A stretch of DNA of 64,000 nt from Corynebacterium minutissimum (GCF_000805675.1 NZ_JSEF01000004.1:124001-188000); one strand, 5' to 3'. Shown: positions 50,907 to 60,081, counted from the stretch's first letter. Numbers and translations: made by a program. The notes: generated by a model from the sequence alone, not told the origin.

Positions 50907-51977
50907 TTAGGCGGCCTTTGCCTCGCGGCCCAGCTCAAGCGGGACGCGCAACAACGGGTCGAGGGCCACAGCGCGGGTGCAGGCCCGGACAATCTCGGAG
51001 GGCGACGGAATCATACGCAGCTCCAACGCCTGGTCGGTGTTCTGCCGCACGGTAGCCGCGAAGAGCTTCGGGGCAGCGGGATCGTCGGAGAACGCGCCTC
51101 CCGCCACCACGAGGGTGTCCGGTGCGTGCTCAGCCACGAGGGAGGCGGCGATGGTGCCGAGGGAGCGGGCGCGGTCGTCGAGAAGCGCACGCGCAGATGG
51201 GTCCTGCACTGCATCCGGAAGGGACTCCGCACCTGCGGCCGCCAACACGGCCTGGGTGGCCAGGGAATCCGGGGCGGTAAGCTCCAGCGGAGCAATCTCA
51301 TCGTTCACGGTGAGGGCCGCGCCGACCGAGTCATCCGCGTAGAGCACCATGACGGGTTTCTCCGCACCGAGCTCCGTGGATTGCGTCTCCGAGCCGAGGA
51401 TGGCAGGGATGACGGAGGAGACAACAACCGGCACACCGAACTGGTACTGCAGGCGGCTAGTGATATCCATGCGCTCCCAGCCCAGGTTGTGGGCCGTCAC
51501 GCGGCCGGATTCATCCACACAGCCGGACGTGGTCACGCCGACGGAGACCAAACGGCGGTCGAGGCCTGTCATGAGACGGTTCATGCCCGCGATGATGTGC
51601 TCGATAACGTCGCCCTCACTCAAACGGAACACGGGCGTTGCCACATCTTCCTCGCAGAGTGTACGGCCCTTGGTATCGAAGAAAGCGATGCGCGTGAACG
51701 CGGTACCCACCGCGATGCCGGCCAGCATCCAGTCATTATCCGCGACCTCCAACGGAACGGTCGGGCGCCCACGGCCGCGGGACTGCGTGAGGTCGGTGCG
51801 CTCGCGAATCAGTCCGGCACTCAAAAGTGCAGCGGTGGCGCGGGTAATGGTGGGCTGGGATAGCCCGGTGGCTTCTACCAGCTCACTGCGGGTAACGACG
51901 GGGTTGAGTCGAATGATGTGGAGGCACTTCGCCGCAGGGGTACGAGGGCGGGTGAACACGGGGCCAGACTTGATCAT
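50907..51977 (-). CDS. ROK-family transcriptional regulator
   Basis: A 356-residue protein. The N-terminal winged helix (TRSELVEATGLSQPTITRATAALLSAG) is followed by a ROK sugar-kinase fold. No CxCGxxGCxE zinc motif is visible and no ATP-binding signature is complete, so it is a regulator rather than a kinase. The start at 51977 has TATACT 7 bases before it; ATG 52007 is also in frame. The divergent gene is a LOG protein, and TAGAC-N6-GTCTA elements lie between. Confidence 0.86.
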   Translation of the reverse strand: MIKSGPVFTRPRTPAAKCLHIIRLNPVVTRSELVEATGLSQPTITRATAALLSAGLIRERTDLTQSRGRGRPTVPLEVADNDWMLAGIAVGTAFTRIAFFDTKGRTLCEEDVATPVFRLSEGDVIEHIIAGMNRLMTGLDRRLVSVGVTTSGCVDESGRVTAHNLGWERMDITSRLQYQFGVPVVVSSVIPAILGSETQSTELGAEKPVMVLYADDSVGAALTVNDEIAPLELTAPDSLATQAVLAAAGAESLPDAVQDPSARALLDDRARSLGTIAASLVAEHAPDTLVVAGGAFSDDPAAPKLFAATVRQNTDQALELRMIPSPSEIVRACTRAVALDPLLRVPLELGREAKAA

Positions 51978-51997
51978 GGCGTCAAGTATAAATTCAG

Positions 51998-52047
51998 CAG
52001 ACCGCATTGTCTAATAGAAATTAGCTTCCAGTAGACATCATGGTCTA
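51998..52047. promoter_or_regulatory. Two TAGAC-N6-GTCTA-type palindromes
   Basis: TAGAC-ATCATG-GTCTA (52032-52047) is perfect, and CAGAC-CGCATT-GTCTA (51998-52013) has one mismatch. The centres are 34 bases apart, about three helical turns. This is the motif described for McbR, but a role for the ROK regulator encoded beside it, or for another TetR-type protein, cannot be excluded. Confidence 0.7.
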
Positions 52048-52075
52048 GGGGTGGTGCTGCGATAGAGTGAAACTC

Positions 52076-52645
52076 ATGGATTCTGTTGCTGTGTATTGCG
52101 GCTCAGCCGCCGGAAATTCTGAGGCTTATGCGCAGGCTGCGCGCCACGTGGGGGAGGAGCTCGCGCGCCGCGGACTCACCTTGGTCTACGGCGGCGGTGA
52201 CGTTGGTCTTATGGGCATCGTCGCGGATGCCTGCCTGGCGGCTGGCGGTCATGTCATCGGGGTTATCCCACAGCAGCTCGTTGATGTCGAGCTCTCACAT
52301 CCGAACATCACGCAGCTCGAGGTCGTTGACACCATGGCGCAGCGCAAGACACGGATGGAGGAGCTCGCGGATGCCTTCGTGTGTTTGCCGGGCGGTGTGG
52401 GCACCCTGGAGGAGCTCACAGAGGTTCTCACCATGCAACAGCTCGGCAACATCGACGGGCCTGTGGGCCTGGTGGATGTGCAGGGCTTTTGGCAGCCTTT
52501 CGTGCATATGTACTCCGCGATGGTGCAGGAGGGCTTTGTTCAGCAGCGCTTCCTCGATGCGCTCGTCGTGGAGTCGTCGCCAGCCGCTGTACTGGATGCT
52601 TTCAGCTCCTGGACCAGCCCGGGCAGCAAGTGGGGCAACAATTAG
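52076..52645 (+). CDS. LOG-family protein (cytokinin riboside phosphoribohydrolase)
   Basis: A 189-residue enzyme of the LOG/YpsA-like Rossmann family. The key motifs are GGGDVGLMG and PGGVGTLEELTEVL (the catalytic Glu), and an Arg of the MAQRKTRMEELADAFVCL stretch. LOG proteins cleave AMP-type nucleotides, releasing a purine-like base; many annotated as lysine decarboxylases are this family. TAGAGT is 7 bases before ATG 52076. It faces the ROK regulator. Confidence 0.9.
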   Translation: MDSVAVYCGSAAGNSEAYAQAARHVGEELARRGLTLVYGGGDVGLMGIVADACLAAGGHVIGVIPQQLVDVELSHPNITQLEVVDTMAQRKTRMEELADAFVCLPGGVGTLEELTEVLTMQQLGNIDGPVGLVDVQGFWQPFVHMYSAMVQEGFVQQRFLDALVVESSPAAVLDAFSSWTSPGSKWGNN

Positions 52646-52714
52646 CTAACAACCTGGCACAAAGCCGCCGCTGGGTTGGCCGAACCGAGAGGTTTTTCGT
52701 TAGACTTCGCCCTT

Positions 52715-54382
52715 ATGAGTTTTGACCAGAACGCAGAGCGCCAGCCGTCGTTGCTGGACGCGTCGTGCGATAACTTCGTTCACGACCTCGCGCAGCTCAC
52801 ACCTACCGATGCCACCGCGTGGGGCATCCCTGGCTTCGATGGGGAGCTCGAGGATTTCTCGCCCGAGTATTACTCCGCCGTTGCGGACCGTACGCGTGAG
52901 ATGCTGGCGGACCTCGACGCACTCGATGACACCACCGATGAGTCGGATGATGACGATGACTTCGACGAGGTGGATTACGTTACTGCTGAGGTCTTGCGCG
53001 ATCGTCTCTGCCTGGATCTTGACCTCCACCATGCTGGTGAGGACATCCGTTGCCTCAACAACATTGCCTCCCCAGTGCAGACCATCCGCGACACGCTCAT
53101 GCTCATGCCGCGCGATACCCCTGAGCAGCTGGACATGTTGCGATCGCGTTTGTCGAGGGTGCCGGCGTCGTTAAGCGGCTACAAGGAGTCCCTCATCGAG
53201 GCGGCGTCGCGTGGCATGGTGGCTCCGCAGCGCCAGATTTCCGAAGTATTCGTGCAGAGCGAGCGGCTTGCCGACGCCGGCTCCATGCTCGAGGACCTCG
53301 GCCTCGACGGCGATTCTGCCGAGGTCACGAAAGCCAAGGAAGCTTTCGGCGAGTTCGCTGACTGGCTCTCCAACGAGCTGCAGCCGCAGGCCCCGTCGCA
53401 GGATGCGGTGGGCCGCGAGCGCTACGAGCGCTTCTCCAAGCTCTTCGTCGGCGATGCGGTGGACCTTGATGAGGCTTACGAGTGGGGCCTAGAACAGGTG
53501 CGTTCCATCAAGGCAGAGCAGGAGAAGATTGCCCACCAGCTGTACGGTTCGGACGTGACGGTCCGCGCGGCGATGCGCAAGCTCAATGAAGAGGAGCGCT
53601 ATCAGCTGCACGGCACCGACGCGCTGGTGGAGTGGATGCAGTCCACCGCGGACCGCGTGATTAAGGACCTCAACGGCACCGCCTTCGACATCCCGGAGGC
53701 CGTACGCGACATCGAGTGTTGCATCGATCCGGCCGGTACCGGCGGCATCTTCTACACCTCGCCCTCCGATGACTTCTCCCGCCCGGGCCGCATGTGGTGG
53801 TCCGTGCCCGCGGGCCAGGAGCTGTTCCACACGTGGCAGGAGCTGACTACCGTCCATCATGAAGGTGCGCCGGGCCACCACCTGCAGATTGGTGCCGCGC
53901 TGACCCAGCCGGACCTGAACCTGTGGCGCCGCGCAGTGACGTGGAACTCCGGCCACGGCGAGGGCTGGGCTCTGTACGCGGAGGCGCTCATGGCGGAGCT
54001 GGGCTACATGGATGATCCGGGCTTCCGCATGGGGCTTCTCGACGCCCAACGTTTCCGCGCCGCCCGCGTCGTCGTGGACATCGGACTCCACTTGGGTAAG
54101 GCTCTGCCTGATTGCAACGCTTCTGGTGTTTGGGACAAGTCCCACGTCAAGACCTTTATGCGTGAGAACACCGCGATGGATGATGCCAACCTCTCCTTTG
54201 AGGTCACCCGCTACTTGGGCTGGCCGGGCCAGGCTCCGTCCTACGCGCTGGGCCAGCGCCTGTGGCAGCAGACCCGTGACGCTGCGGTGGAGCAGGGCAT
54301 GGAGGTTCGGGACTTCCACTCCCAGGCCCTGGCGTTGGGCTCGGTGCCGATGTCGATCCTGCGCGAGACCATTCTGGATTAA
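52715..54382 (+). CDS. DUF885-family metalloprotease-like protein
   Basis: A 555-residue protein. The HHEGAPGHHLQIG motif and the later NSGHGEGWALYAEALM region match the DUF885 group, thought to be zinc peptidases (HExGH-like pattern). The start at 52715 (MSFDQNAERQ) has TAGACT 8 bases before it. It has no signal peptide. Substrate unknown. A row of short repeats follows the stop. Confidence 0.8.
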   Translation: MSFDQNAERQPSLLDASCDNFVHDLAQLTPTDATAWGIPGFDGELEDFSPEYYSAVADRTREMLADLDALDDTTDESDDDDDFDEVDYVTAEVLRDRLCLDLDLHHAGEDIRCLNNIASPVQTIRDTLMLMPRDTPEQLDMLRSRLSRVPASLSGYKESLIEAASRGMVAPQRQISEVFVQSERLADAGSMLEDLGLDGDSAEVTKAKEAFGEFADWLSNELQPQAPSQDAVGRERYERFSKLFVGDAVDLDEAYEWGLEQVRSIKAEQEKIAHQLYGSDVTVRAAMRKLNEEERYQLHGTDALVEWMQSTADRVIKDLNGTAFDIPEAVRDIECCIDPAGTGGIFYTSPSDDFSRPGRMWWSVPAGQELFHTWQELTTVHHEGAPGHHLQIGAALTQPDLNLWRRAVTWNSGHGEGWALYAEALMAELGYMDDPGFRMGLLDAQRFRAARVVVDIGLHLGKALPDCNASGVWDKSHVKTFMRENTAMDDANLSFEVTRYLGWPGQAPSYALGQRLWQQTRDAAVEQGMEVRDFHSQALALGSVPMSILRETILD

Positions 54383-54399
54383 ATCCCCAGGTTGCGCGC

Positions 54400-54467
54400 C
54401 TGACTCTTGGATTTATCCACACCTGACTCTTGGATTTATCCACTAGTGACTCTGTGATTTATCCATT
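54400..54467 (+). repeat. Three tandem 23-bp repeats with DnaA-box-like cores
   Basis: CTGACTCTTGGATTTATCCAC occurs at 54400-54420 and 54423-54443, then a diverged third copy (GTGACTCTGTGATTTATCCA) at 54446-54465, period 23. Each copy contains TTTATCCAC or a variant, and the first gives TTATCCACA at 54413-54421. It lies between the DUF885 stop and the leaderless start of the next gene. Confidence 0.75.
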
Positions 54468-54488
54468 TTTCGGGCTAAGGTACCTGGT

Positions 54489-55739
54489 ATGTACCTGCCC
54501 CGAATCGTTGATGCAGAAGTCGAACGAGGGCTCCGTGTTTCGGGTGCCCTCTTTCTTAAAGGCCCCCGCGCGAGTGGAAAAACTTCCACGGCACGCCAAT
54601 TTGCCAAGTCTGTTATCCAACTTGACCGAGACTCCCCAGAGGCAAACCTTGCGCGCATGCAACCGGCATTGGGGCTTGAAGGCGCACGGCCGCGGCTCAT
54701 TGATGAGTGGCAGGTTGTCCCAGCTATCTGGAATGAGGTGCGCCATGCAGTCGATGACTCGCAGGACAAAGGGCAGTTTCTCCTCACAGGTTCCTCCACG
54801 CCCGATGGTGATGCTACCCGGCATTCTGGTGCGGGCCGGATTCGTTCCATTCAACTGCGAACATTGAGCTTGGCAGAGCGAGGACTTGGTGCCGAGCACG
54901 TCTCACTGGGCTCAATCATTGCGGGCAATCAAGAGCCCACCGCTGGGACAGATGCTACCGTGGCTGATTATTCCCGTTGGATCGTTGCTGGTGGTTTCCC
55001 GGAGTTCTTTGAGCTTGATCCGCTCGACGCGCAGGAAGGGATGGAGTCCTATCTGACAGAAATGAGTGAGCACGACTATCCCGAACTCGGCGGACCACGA
55101 CGCGATCCGCGCCGTTTTCAGTCGTTCCTTCATGCTTATGCCGGACTGGTTGCCCAACCGGCTACTGCTGCTGCGATTCGCAAACGCATTGGAGAACTCA
55201 GTAGCGCTACTTCGACGCCAGCCGCAGAAACTGTGAACGTCATTCACGATTTTGCTACGCGCCTCTTCCTCATTGAGGACCAGCCGGCGTGGTCACCACG
55301 TACTCGTTCGAAGACGTCCATGGTTCAAATGCCGAAACGTCAATTAGCCGATCCCGGTTTGGCTGCTGCTTTGTTGGGAACGGGGCCAGACAAACTGCTT
55401 GGGGATTTAGAGGCTCTAGGCATTCTCTTCGAGGCGCAACTTGTCCACGATCTGCGCGTTTATGCGCAGGCGCTGCGTGCGCGCGGAGTATTCCACTTGA
55501 GGGACATGAAGGGGCGCGAAGAAATTGATGCAGTGGTGGAGCTCCGAGACGGTTCGTGGGTAGGGTTTGAAGCGAAGCTTTCTCACAACGAGGTTGATGC
55601 TGCGGCGGCACATCTAAAGCGCGTAGCCGCTAAACTCTCTTCGCCACCAGCAGCGCTGATAGTTGTGATTCCGAGTGGGCCGGCTTTCCAACGCCCAGAT
55701 GGGGTGTGGGTGGTTCCCCTAGCGGCGCTTGCGGAATAG
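54489..55739 (+). CDS. AAA ATPase of the DUF4143 family
   Basis: A 416-residue protein. The N-terminal P-loop reads KGPRASGKTSTARQ (about 24-37), then Walker B-like LIDEWQVVP, and the C-terminal part has the DUF4143 fold with a restriction-like helix near FEAKLSHNEVDAA. Such ATPases are widespread, often horizontally spread, and of unclear role, possibly linked to stress or mobile elements. TAAGGT lies 7 bases before the ATG. The three 23-bp repeats stand just upstream. Confidence 0.85.
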   Translation: MYLPRIVDAEVERGLRVSGALFLKGPRASGKTSTARQFAKSVIQLDRDSPEANLARMQPALGLEGARPRLIDEWQVVPAIWNEVRHAVDDSQDKGQFLLTGSSTPDGDATRHSGAGRIRSIQLRTLSLAERGLGAEHVSLGSIIAGNQEPTAGTDATVADYSRWIVAGGFPEFFELDPLDAQEGMESYLTEMSEHDYPELGGPRRDPRRFQSFLHAYAGLVAQPATAAAIRKRIGELSSATSTPAAETVNVIHDFATRLFLIEDQPAWSPRTRSKTSMVQMPKRQLADPGLAAALLGTGPDKLLGDLEALGILFEAQLVHDLRVYAQALRARGVFHLRDMKGREEIDAVVELRDGSWVGFEAKLSHNEVDAAAAHLKRVAAKLSSPPAALIVVIPSGPAFQRPDGVWVVPLAALAE

Positions 55740-56771
55740 CCCCAGGATCTGGGGCAGGTAGCCGGCGATGACGAGCACGATGATGAGCCGGATAATCTGC
55801 ACGGCCACGACCGCAGGGCCGGCACCGCCTTCCGCGGAGAGCGCGAGGACGGTCTCCAGCGCGCCGGGTGAGGTGGCGAGGTACGCCTCGAAGTAGGTGA
55901 TGTCCAGCCACGCGGTGAGTGGCAGGGCGGTGAGTGCGCACACGCCGATGACCACGACGATGAAGAGGATGGTGGCGGGCAGCTGCTTGGCAAAGGACGT
56001 GAGTGCTGGCACGGAGAGGCCACCGCCGCAGACCCAGCCGATGGACATAAAAGCCATAATTTTGAAGACGTAGAGCGGCTCCAAGGTGTGGCCGGCGGGC
56101 AGGAATTGCGCCACGATGACGGTGAGGATGAGCGGGCCCAACACCGCAGCAGCTGGTAAGCGAGCGAGTTTGCCAAGGTGCTCACCCAGAATCGCAATGG
56201 CGATGGTCAGCAGCACAATCCACCACGTGGTCTCGCCGTCGATACTCATATCGACGCTCTGGCCCGCGGGGGCGCTCAGAAACGAGACCACCAAGGGGAG
56301 GGACACCGACACCGCGAGAAGGCGCAGGTATTGGGTCAGCGCCACATAGCGGTAGTCCGCACCCAGCTCGCTGGCCAGTGCCGGCATGAGCGAGGCACCG
56401 CCCGGCAGCATGGATAAGATGCCCGTCTCCCAGGAGATATCCTTCGGCTGCGAGCGGTGCAGAAGCACGCCGCCGGCGACGCCGATGAGCACGGTGATCA
56501 ACGACATCGTCACCGCAGCCGGCACAAAGCCGATGAGCGTGGAGGCGGGGACCAAAGTGAGTGGAATACCGGCCATCATTCCGATGAAACCGCGGGCCAT
56601 GGCGTAGAAGCGGTCATTGACGGCGAGTTCCTTGCCCGTCGTCAAGGCCATGGCTCCCGAGACCACGATGGCGCCGAGGATCCAGGCTGCGGGTACGTGA
56701 AGGTAGCTCAACAGCGCCCCGAGAGCTGCAGACCCCGGGGCTACGATGAGCCACCTCGCGCGAACAGACAT
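55719..56771 (-). CDS. AbrB-family membrane transporter
   Basis: A 350-residue protein with about ten membrane helices arranged as two similar halves, characteristic of the AbrB (ammonia monooxygenase-like) duplication family with unknown substrate. Segments such as MMAGIPLTLVPAS and PLILTVIVAQFLPAGH recur as the family repeat. TAAACT stands 7 bases before the ATG at 56771. It overlaps the end of the AAA ATPase gene by 21 bases and faces the TauE gene. Confidence 0.8.
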   Translation of the reverse strand: MSVRARWLIVAPGSAALGALLSYLHVPAAWILGAIVVSGAMALTTGKELAVNDRFYAMARGFIGMMAGIPLTLVPASTLIGFVPAAVTMSLITVLIGVAGGVLLHRSQPKDISWETGILSMLPGGASLMPALASELGADYRYVALTQYLRLLAVSVSLPLVVSFLSAPAGQSVDMSIDGETTWWIVLLTIAIAILGEHLGKLARLPAAAVLGPLILTVIVAQFLPAGHTLEPLYVFKIMAFMSIGWVCGGGLSVPALTSFAKQLPATILFIVVVIGVCALTALPLTAWLDITYFEAYLATSPGALETVLALSAEGGAGPAVVAVQIIRLIIVLVIAGYLPQILGLFRKRR

Positions 56772-56793
56772 GCAATCGAGTTTAATGATGGGC

Positions 56794-57564
56794 ATGGACT
56801 TTGGATTGAGCGGTTGGGCGGTTCTCACCATTGGCGCTGCCGTCGCCGGGTGGGTTGACGCCGTCATTGGCGGCGGCGGGCTCGTGCTCATTCCGCTCAT
56901 TCTGGCCGTGGCTCCGCAGCTCGCACCCGCGACGGCGTTGGCGACGAACAAGGTGGCGGCGGTGTCGGGAACGGCGTCGGCGGCCGTTACCTTAGTAAAG
57001 AAGGTGCGCCCACCGAAAGGCGAGCTTATTCGCATGGGACTCATCGCGCTCGTGTGCTCCGGCCTCGGCGCGGTGGCAGCCGCGCTCATGGACAAGGACG
57101 TCATGCGCCCGGTCATCATCGTGCTCATGGTGGCCGTTGGTATCTTCGTGGCCTTTCGCCCGGATTTTGGCAGCGGTGACGGCCAGGGCCTGCGCGGCGG
57201 CTGGCGCACGTGGGCAGCACTGGGCGCTGTGGCTGCTATCGCGTTCTACGACGGCATCTTCGGACCCGGCACCGGCATGTTCCTCATCATGGCGTTTACC
57301 GCCATCTTCTCCCAGAATTTCCTCACCTCAGCGGCGATGGCGAAGGTGGTCAACACGTGTACCAACGTCGGCGCCCTCGTGGTGTTTATCGCGGGCGGCC
57401 ACGTGGTGTGGGCGCTGGCCCTCGTCCTCGCGGTGGCCAATATTATCGGCGCGCAGCTAGGGGCGCGGACAGTGCTTGGCGGCGGCGCGAAGCTCATCCG
57501 CTATGCGTTGCTGGTACTCGTCGTGGTGATGAGCGTGTACCTGTCCTGGCAGCAGTGGGGCTGA
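56794..57564 (+). CDS. TauE/SafE (TSUP) family exporter
   Basis: A 256-residue protein with about eight helices and the family's internal repeat starts (GWVDAVIGGGGLVLIPLIL and FYDGIFGPGTGMFLI). TSUP proteins export sulfite, organosulfonates or sulfur-containing acids. The start at 56794 is 22 bases from the AbrB start on the other strand; TAATGA lies 5 bases before it, overlapping the AbrB -10. Substrate not identifiable. Confidence 0.85.
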   Translation: MDFGLSGWAVLTIGAAVAGWVDAVIGGGGLVLIPLILAVAPQLAPATALATNKVAAVSGTASAAVTLVKKVRPPKGELIRMGLIALVCSGLGAVAAALMDKDVMRPVIIVLMVAVGIFVAFRPDFGSGDGQGLRGGWRTWAALGAVAAIAFYDGIFGPGTGMFLIMAFTAIFSQNFLTSAAMAKVVNTCTNVGALVVFIAGGHVVWALALVLAVANIIGAQLGARTVLGGGAKLIRYALLVLVVVMSVYLSWQQWG

Positions 57565-57567
57565 TTT

Positions 57568-59778
57568 CTACATTCGGTTCTTCGTCTTCGCCGTAGCCAC
57601 CGCGTTCCACGGATCTTCTGGCCACGGGTGCTTGGGGTAGCGCCCGCGCATGTCGGCACGCACGCCGGCATAAGGCCCAGCCCAGAAGCTCGCTAGGTCA
57701 TCGGTGACGGCGAGCGGGCGGCCGGCGGGGGAGAGCAGGTGAAACTGTACGCGGTGGCCGCAGTATTCGGGGGATTCGGCCAGGCCGAAGCATTCTTGCA
57801 ACTTGATGGAGACCACGGGGCGCTCGCCGGACCAGTCGATGCGCGCGTCGCGTCCGGAAGGCACCGGCAAGCGTTCTGGTGCGAGCTCTTCGAGGCGGCT
57901 AGCCTCGGGCCAGGGCAGAAGGCGCTGCAGTGCTGGGTACATGTCCGGCTTGTGGCCTTCTGCTAGCTCACGTAGTTCTGGCTCGAGCCACTCCAGGCTG
58001 GCGCTGGCACTTTCGACGTCCGGCCACGGATCGCCGTAGGCTGCCCGCAGGTGGCGCATACGTTCCCGCAGGTTCTGAGCCTTCTCACTGAACTTAAACA
58101 GTTCGAGGCCGTGGCCCGAGTTGCGCAGGGCCGCAACGGCTTCATCTCCGGAGACCTTCACCGGGGTTTCAGAAAGCACAATGGCGCCGGCCGCGCGCAC
58201 CCGAACGCCGCGGACCTTGGAGCCCTCAAGGAAGGCGCGGGTCTCCTCGGTAACGCCGACGATATCGAGGGCGTCATTCTCCGCGATGGGCTCCGCCGCG
58301 CGGATGATGGCGTTGCCGGCATTCGACAGGGATACCTCGGCGACGGCGAGCCACTCGTGGCCTGCGTTCGCGGAATCCAGGACCCGGGCACGCGTGCCAC
58401 TCGCGAGCAGGTACTCTTTCTCGTCCACGCGCTTGGCCACGAACTCGGGGAACGCGTTGGCTACGACCACGCCCGGGTCCACCGGGCCCTCGTTCGGTAC
58501 CAGGCGGGCCAGGCGTTTCGGATCGGAATCATCGAGGCGCGCAATCGTGTCAGCGGCACCGGAGCCATGTTTGAGCAGGGCAGCTCCCCACCGCGGGTGC
58601 GTCGGTAGCAGCGCGAGCTCCTCGGTGGCGTTGAGGGAGCGGAGGGTGCGGTGGGCGTCGGCAAGCGCGGCGTGGGGCGGGGGATCCAGGAGCGGGAAAT
58701 CCGGGCCCGCGCCCCAGCAGTCCAGGAAGAGCGCTGCCTGGGTGAGGTCCGCAGAGAGGATCTCCGGGGTGACGTGCGGGGAAAAGTGCTGGTAGTCATC
58801 CTGTGAATAACAGCGGATGACGGCGCCCGGCGCCTCACGGCCGGCGCGGCCGGCGCGTTGATCGGCGCTGCTTTTCGACGTCGACACCGTCACCAACCCA
58901 CTCATCCCGCGCTGCGCATCGCGCTTGGGAACGCGCGCAAGACCCGCGTCGATGACGGTGCGTACGCCCGGCACGGTGAGCGAGGACTCGGCGATGGACG
59001 TGGCCACGACGATGCGCTGCTCGGCGGTGTAGAGCGCGGCGTCCTGCTCGTGGGTGGTCTGGCGGCCGTGGAGGGGGAAAACGTTGTGGCCGGCCAGTGC
59101 CTCACAGACGAGGTTGACCTCGCGCACGCCGGGCACGAAGACCAGGGTGGACTCGTGCTGTTGGGCCGCGATGTTCGCCACGGCTCGATAGAATTCTCTG
59201 TCTCCTGCCGCGCGGCCCGGGAGTGGTTGGTAGGAGATGTCGAGCGGGTAGGTCACGGCCTCCGTGGAGTGAATGGGAGCGCCGCCCATGAGCTGGGAGA
59301 ACCGGGCGGCGTCGACAGTCGCGGACATGGCGATGACGCGGAAATCCTCACGGAGCTGGGCCAATTCGAGGCACATTCCGAGGACCAGGTCGGTATCGAG
59401 CTGGCGCTCATGGACCTCATCTATGGCAACAGCAGCCACTCCTTCGAGCTCCGGATCGCGCAACAGGCGGCGCAGCAGCACGCCGGGCGTGACGAACTCG
59501 ACGTCCTGGCCCTTGCGGGAATCACCGCGTACCGCATAGCCGATGCGCTGGCCAGACAGCTCCTGAAGGCGGTTGGCCGCCGCACGCACCGCCACGCGGC
59601 GCGGCGCGGTGACGAGAACCTTGCCGCAGCCCGCCGCCTGGTTGGCCAGGGCCGGCGGAACGAGCGTGGTCTTACCCGTGCCCGGCGGGGCCTGGACCAC
59701 CACGTGTCCCTCGGCAGGAAGGGAATCGATGGTCTCCAGGACGGGCAGGCCGCGGCCGATGGTGGCGAGATCAAACAT
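57568..59778 (-). CDS. hrpB: ATP-dependent helicase HrpB
   Basis: A 736-residue DExH helicase. Motif I is APPGTGKTT, motif II is AIDEVHER, motif III MSATVD, and motif VI QRAGRAGR near the middle. The C-terminal half (HrpB-specific, about 440-736) ends with HPWPEDPWNAVATA. HrpB acts on RNA, though its cellular role is not settled. Its start overlaps the end of the small Mac-domain gene (ATGTTTGA), so the two are co-translated. Confidence 0.92.
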   Translation of the reverse strand: MFDLATIGRGLPVLETIDSLPAEGHVVVQAPPGTGKTTLVPPALANQAAGCGKVLVTAPRRVAVRAAANRLQELSGQRIGYAVRGDSRKGQDVEFVTPGVLLRRLLRDPELEGVAAVAIDEVHERQLDTDLVLGMCLELAQLREDFRVIAMSATVDAARFSQLMGGAPIHSTEAVTYPLDISYQPLPGRAAGDREFYRAVANIAAQQHESTLVFVPGVREVNLVCEALAGHNVFPLHGRQTTHEQDAALYTAEQRIVVATSIAESSLTVPGVRTVIDAGLARVPKRDAQRGMSGLVTVSTSKSSADQRAGRAGREAPGAVIRCYSQDDYQHFSPHVTPEILSADLTQAALFLDCWGAGPDFPLLDPPPHAALADAHRTLRSLNATEELALLPTHPRWGAALLKHGSGAADTIARLDDSDPKRLARLVPNEGPVDPGVVVANAFPEFVAKRVDEKEYLLASGTRARVLDSANAGHEWLAVAEVSLSNAGNAIIRAAEPIAENDALDIVGVTEETRAFLEGSKVRGVRVRAAGAIVLSETPVKVSGDEAVAALRNSGHGLELFKFSEKAQNLRERMRHLRAAYGDPWPDVESASASLEWLEPELRELAEGHKPDMYPALQRLLPWPEASRLEELAPERLPVPSGRDARIDWSGERPVVSIKLQECFGLAESPEYCGHRVQFHLLSPAGRPLAVTDDLASFWAGPYAGVRADMRGRYPKHPWPEDPWNAVATAKTKNRM

Positions 59779-59944
59779 GGAGATCCTGGCGCTCCCGCAC
59801 GTCCTCGTTGAGCTCCTTGACCAAGCGGAAGCCGCGCTGGTGCTCCGCGCGGACCTCGTCGTTGACGCCTGGCATGAACCACTGCCCGCTGGCCATTCGT
59901 TCAAAGGATCCGAGGTGGGGGTCGACCGAATTCTCCTGTGGCAT
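59771..59944 (-). CDS. Stand-alone Mac (maltose acetyltransferase-like) domain protein
   Basis: A 57-residue open frame, reading ATG at 59944 and TGA at 59771-59773, found by direct translation because it is short. Its chain includes SFERMASGQWFMPGVNDEV and HQRGFRLVKELNED, which match the Mac domain that begins sugar O-acetyltransferases, but no acetyltransferase domain follows; the stop overlaps the hrpB start by 8 bases. TATTCT lies 6 bases before the ATG. It is either a truncated remnant or a free adapter that works with HrpB. Confidence 0.6.
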   Translation of the reverse strand: MPQENSVDPHLGSFERMASGQWFMPGVNDEVRAEHQRGFRLVKELNEDVRERQDLHV

Positions 59945-60081
59945 GCCGAAAGAATAGACATGTTGCTCGGAGATGTCGATTTTTATCTTTCTGATGTGTC
60001 AAAGGGGCCGGCATATACGCGTAGGCTCAATGAAGGAAAGTTGACGTGTAAATAAAACACAGAAGGGTTCGTTGAATTCTT

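Noticed and set aside
50907..51977. ROK protein as a sugar kinase
   Set aside because: It begins with a DNA-binding winged helix, lacks the CxCGxxGC zinc motif and has no sugar-metabolism neighbours.
54400..54467. Three repeats as a minimal CRISPR
   Set aside because: Period of only 23 bases leaves no room for spacers, and no cas genes are present.
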